A stretch of 13,964 bases of DNA from Baffinella frigidus (Eukaryota; Cryptophyceae; Cryptomonadales; Baffinellaceae). Shown in pieces: positions 12,505-13,964 of the stretch; position 1 is the stretch's first letter, and every line of letters begins with the position of its first letter. The position numbers and the translations under genes are program-made. The notes beneath the pieces were generated by a model. The model searched no databases. It was not told the origin of the DNA and saw nothing but the letters and a program-made list of their open reading frames with translations. The stretch is from assembly GCA_026770585.1 (NCBI GenBank), contig MU646749.1:51182-65145 (forward strand), read 5' to 3'.

Positions 12505-12650
12505 GTAGCGCAGCTGCTCGGGCACTTACAGCCGGCCTCGCTCGTGATGCTGATCCGGAAGCTGGCGCAACTTGACCCCCTCGAGTCCTTCGCGAAGATG
12601 CGCCAGCTGGGGGTGGTGCTGTGGTACGCCCTCGACAAGCTGTCTGTCAG
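12505..12650 (+). CDS. Exon 4 of the plus-strand gene; helical-repeat segment
   Basis: Between the acceptor CCCCACGCAG and the donor TCAG|gtgcgc (GT at 12651) lie 146 bases: VAQLLGHLQPASLVMLIRKL then AQLDPLESFAKMRQLGVVLW and YALDKLSV, plus two bases of an Arg codon. The phase is 0 at the start and 2 at the end. Pairs of amphipathic helices of the type LQPxxLxxLxxxLAxL resemble organellar RNA-binding alpha-solenoid repeats (octotricopeptide, RAP or FASTK-like), as does exon 5. That is a resemblance by eye and not a family assignment. Codon use is strongly GC-ending, unlike the flanking C/A arrays. Confidence 0.75.
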
Positions 12651-12887
12651 GTGCGCAATCCTGAACCCTCAGCCTTGAACCCTGGAACCCCACACCCCAC
12701 ACCCCGAACCCCAAACCCCAAACCCCGAACCCCAAACCCCAAACCCCAAAACCCAAACCCCGAACCCCAAACCCCAATCCCCAAACCCCAAACCCTAGAC
12801 CCCAAATCCCAAACCCCAAACCCCAAACCCCAAATCCCAATCCCCAAACCCCAAACCCCACACACCAAACATCAAGCCCCAAACCAG
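12651..12887 (+). other. Intron 4 (237 bp), almost entirely a CCCCAAA array
   Basis: The donor is TCAG|gtgcgc and the acceptor CCAAACCAG (AG at 12886-12887), phase 2. From 12664 it is a degenerate AACCCC/GAACCCCAAACCCC array. Frames in it give GFGVWGLG or NPKPQTP repeats, which are translations of the repeat and not proteins. Confidence 0.75.
12664..12885. repeat. CCCCAAA / CCCCGAA degenerate heptamer array
   Basis: About 30 units of AACCCCA, AACCCCG and AATCCCA type, phased mostly at 7 bases. This is the same family as 7628-7712 and 10351-10763. It ends 2 bases before the exon 5 acceptor. Confidence 0.9.
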
Positions 12888-12993
12888 GGCACACACTCCC
12901 GCGCAGCACCTACAGCCGGATGCGCTGGCCTCGATGTTCACGGCGCTGGCCGCGCTGCGGCACGTGCCCAACTGTGGCGTCCAAGTGGCACGG
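12888..12993 (+). CDS. Exon 5 of the plus-strand gene; helical repeat, then stop or donor
   Basis: The first base completes the Arg codon from exon 4. Then come AHTPAQHLQPDALASMFTAL and AALRHVPNCGVQVAR, followed by TGA at 12994-12996. The phase (2) agrees with exon 4. HLQPDALASMFTALAAL repeats the pattern of exon 4 (HLQPASLVMLIRKLAQL), supporting a helical-repeat protein. The end is ambiguous. Either the protein stops at TGA, giving about 430 residues, or a donor CG|gtgaag is used at 12993 and the gene continues past the window. Four later copies of this exon end keep GT at the same place in three of four, which slightly favours a donor. Confidence 0.65.
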
Positions 12994-13020
12994 TGAAGCC
13001 CCCTCGAAAACGCTAATCTC

Positions 13021-13136
13021 ATAGGCTAACGGCCTGAAAATGGGGTAGTTAGGCATACGGTATTGCCTAGGACCTCCTACCGTAGACCGGGGGATCCTAG
13101 GCTGCGGCACGTGCCCAACTTAGGCATACGGTATCG
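13021..13136. mobile_element. Truncated element B interrupted by an exon 5 fragment
   Basis: It starts ATAGGCTAACGGCCTGAAAA at 13021 and runs through GGACCTCCTACCGTAG to GGGGATCCTAG (13100). Then GCTGCGGCACGTGCCCAACT (13101-13120), identical to exon 5 positions 12954-12973, interrupts it. A further B piece TTAGGCATACGGTATCGCC follows. The insertion point is visible because the duplicate at 13445-13504 lacks the element after the same bases. Confidence 0.75.
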
Positions 13137-13207
13137 CCGCCCCAAAATCCCTCTGCCCTCAATCCCCAACTTCTAAATTCTACTCCCCAATCCCGAAACC
13201 CCAGTGT

Positions 13208-13504
13208 CACGTGCCCAGCTGCGGCGTTCAAGTGGCACGGGACGCCCCACACTTTCGAAACCCGAAGCCCCTAATCTCTAACCCCCCGACCCCTGATCCC
13301 CAAACCCTGAAAACCCAACGCCACATGCCCAACTGTAGGGTTCAAGTTGCACGGTAACAAAAAATCCCTTCACACCATATGCCATAATCACTGATTCCTA
13401 CAGCCCAATTCCCCTACCCCCCCCTACGGTTTTACCCCTAAAGCCACGTGCCCAACTGCGGCGTCCAAGTGGCACGGTGAAGCCCCCTCGAAAACGCTAA
13501 TCTC
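13208..13504 (+). pseudogene. Three copies of the exon 5 end and its downstream border
   Basis: Copies of CACGTGCCCAACTGCGGCGT CCAAGTGGCACGG lie at 13208-13240 (GT lost, reads GGGAC), 13321-13354 (CACATGCCC…GCACGGTAAC) and 13445-13504. The last matches 12961-13020 at 59 of 60 bases, including 27 bases after the presumed exon end. Between copies is C/A-rich low-complexity sequence (CCCCAATCCC, CCCCTAATC). Only the exon end is repeated, not the preceding helices. Confidence 0.8.
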
Positions 13505-13527
13505 AAAACTTTGGAATACATAATCTA

Positions 13528-13688
13528 ATAGGGTAACGGACTAAAAAGGGGATAGTTAGGCCTACGGAATTGCCTAGGACCTCCTACTGTAGGCCAACAT
13601 CCTAGAATTTTTTGGTCATAGGGGCCCTACGGCCTACGGTAGGCAATTCCGTAGGCCTAACTACCCCATTTTGAGTCCGTTAGCCTAT
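13528..13688. mobile_element. Complete palindromic element B (161 bp)
   Basis: The ends are ATAGGGTAACGGACTAAAAA at 13528 and TTTTGAGTCCGTTAGCCTAT at 13688. The arms GTTAGGCCTACGGAATTGCC pair with GGCAATTCCGTAGGCCTAAC. The right arm lacks the CTAGGACCTCCTACTG block present in the left arm, so the hairpin has one asymmetric bulge. The centre contains TTTTTTGGTCATAGG in place of GGTCCTAGG. Confidence 0.85.
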
Positions 13689-13717
13689 GAAATCCCAAAT
13701 CTCCTAAAACCAAACGC

Positions 13718-13753
13718 CACTTGCCCAACTGCGGCGTCCAAGTTGCATTGTAA
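13718..13753 (+). pseudogene. Fourth copy of the exon 5 end
   Basis: CACTTGCCCAACTGCGGCGT CCAAGTTGCATTGTAAAC. It is diverged, and GT is kept at the border position. It is followed by C/T-rich low-complexity sequence to about 13860 (CCCTATGCCC, CCCTCCACCC). Confidence 0.7.
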
Positions 13754-13870
13754 ACATCAATCCATCTACACCCTATGCCCTGTACTTTGTACCCTCCACC
13801 CTACACTCTACTCCCTAAATCCTCACTCCCAGAATCATACTCCCCAATCGACGAACCCCAGCGCTACGTA

Positions 13871-13964
13871 CCAACCTGTCCCACACTCTGGGGATATTAC
13901 CCCATGCAGGATCCCGGAGTGACTTTACAACCAACCTGTCCCACACTCTGGGGATATTACCCCA
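13871..13964. repeat. 34-bp direct repeat, two copies, 60-base spacing, cut by the window edge
   Basis: The sequence starting CCAACCTGTCCCACACTCTG and ending TATTACCCCA occurs at 13871-13904 and identically at 13931-13964. The unit ends in a short hairpin (TGGGG…CCCCA). It probably continues to the right of the window as a 60-base satellite. Confidence 0.85.

Noticed and set aside
12526-13016. Frames reading GFGVWGLG repeats (minus) or NPKPQTP repeats (plus)
   Set aside because: They are read through the CCCCAAA array that forms intron 4. The exon 4 and exon 5 frames with matching phases explain the coding signal better.
13871-13964. CRISPR-like spaced repeat
   Set aside because: Only two repeat copies, eukaryotic context and no cas genes. 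Likewise the 50-bp units at 2526-2745 have repeat-derived rather than unique spacers.
1-13964. tRNA, rRNA or other structured RNA genes
   Set aside because: Many hairpins are present, but none shows a tRNA cloverleaf with conserved T- and D-arm words, and no rRNA-like block was recognised.

Overview
The window reads as nuclear DNA of a eukaryote, most likely a microalga. There are no bacterial-style operons, ribosome binding sites or long uninterrupted genes. Coding sequence is in short, GC-rich exons with GT-AG borders, separated by introns full of palindromic elements, microsatellites and degenerate CCCTAAA (plant-type telomere) arrays. I could not identify the species. A secondary-plastid alga is my guess (cryptophyte first; dinoflagellate, haptophyte or pelagophyte also possible). 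It rests only on the telomere-like repeats and on a predicted secreted or plastid-targeted protein carrying an RLRGG motif after its signal peptide.

Layout. Two genes diverge from about 5.8-5.9 kb. The minus-strand gene runs leftward. It has a large exon (4955-5761, with the first certain Met codon at 5491), then coiled-coil exons at 4569-4682, 2102-2200 and 210-263, and probably continues past the left edge. All three introns between these exons are phase 0 with CAG|gt or GAG|gt donors. The plus-strand gene runs rightward with exons 5937-6797, 7503-7610, 10765-10833, 12505-12650 and 12888-12993. The phases agree at every junction (0, 0, 0, 2). It would encode about 430 residues: a signal peptide, an RG-rich segment, a Lys/Gly/Glu-rich linker and a C-terminal helical-repeat part. 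Neither product could be named with confidence.

Introns. They hold at least seven kinds of palindromic, MITE-like element, a 443-bp element with 25-bp terminal inverted repeats and a possible 9-bp target duplication, and several tandem arrays. They also hold repeated decayed copies of the neighbouring exon borders. Copies of exon starts with their acceptor lie upstream of the intact exon; copies of exon ends with their donor lie downstream. This pattern appears in both genes.

Most notable signals. First, the decayed exon-border copies, which suggest introns growing by exon duplication and decay. Second, one small palindromic element (core GCAACGAAAATTACTACA) whose four two-armed copies each sit at the centre of a different, unrelated palindrome. 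Third, low-complexity sequence (C-runs, CT repeats, CCCAAA arrays) placed directly before the 3' splice sites. No tRNA, rRNA, CRISPR array or complete transposase gene was seen.
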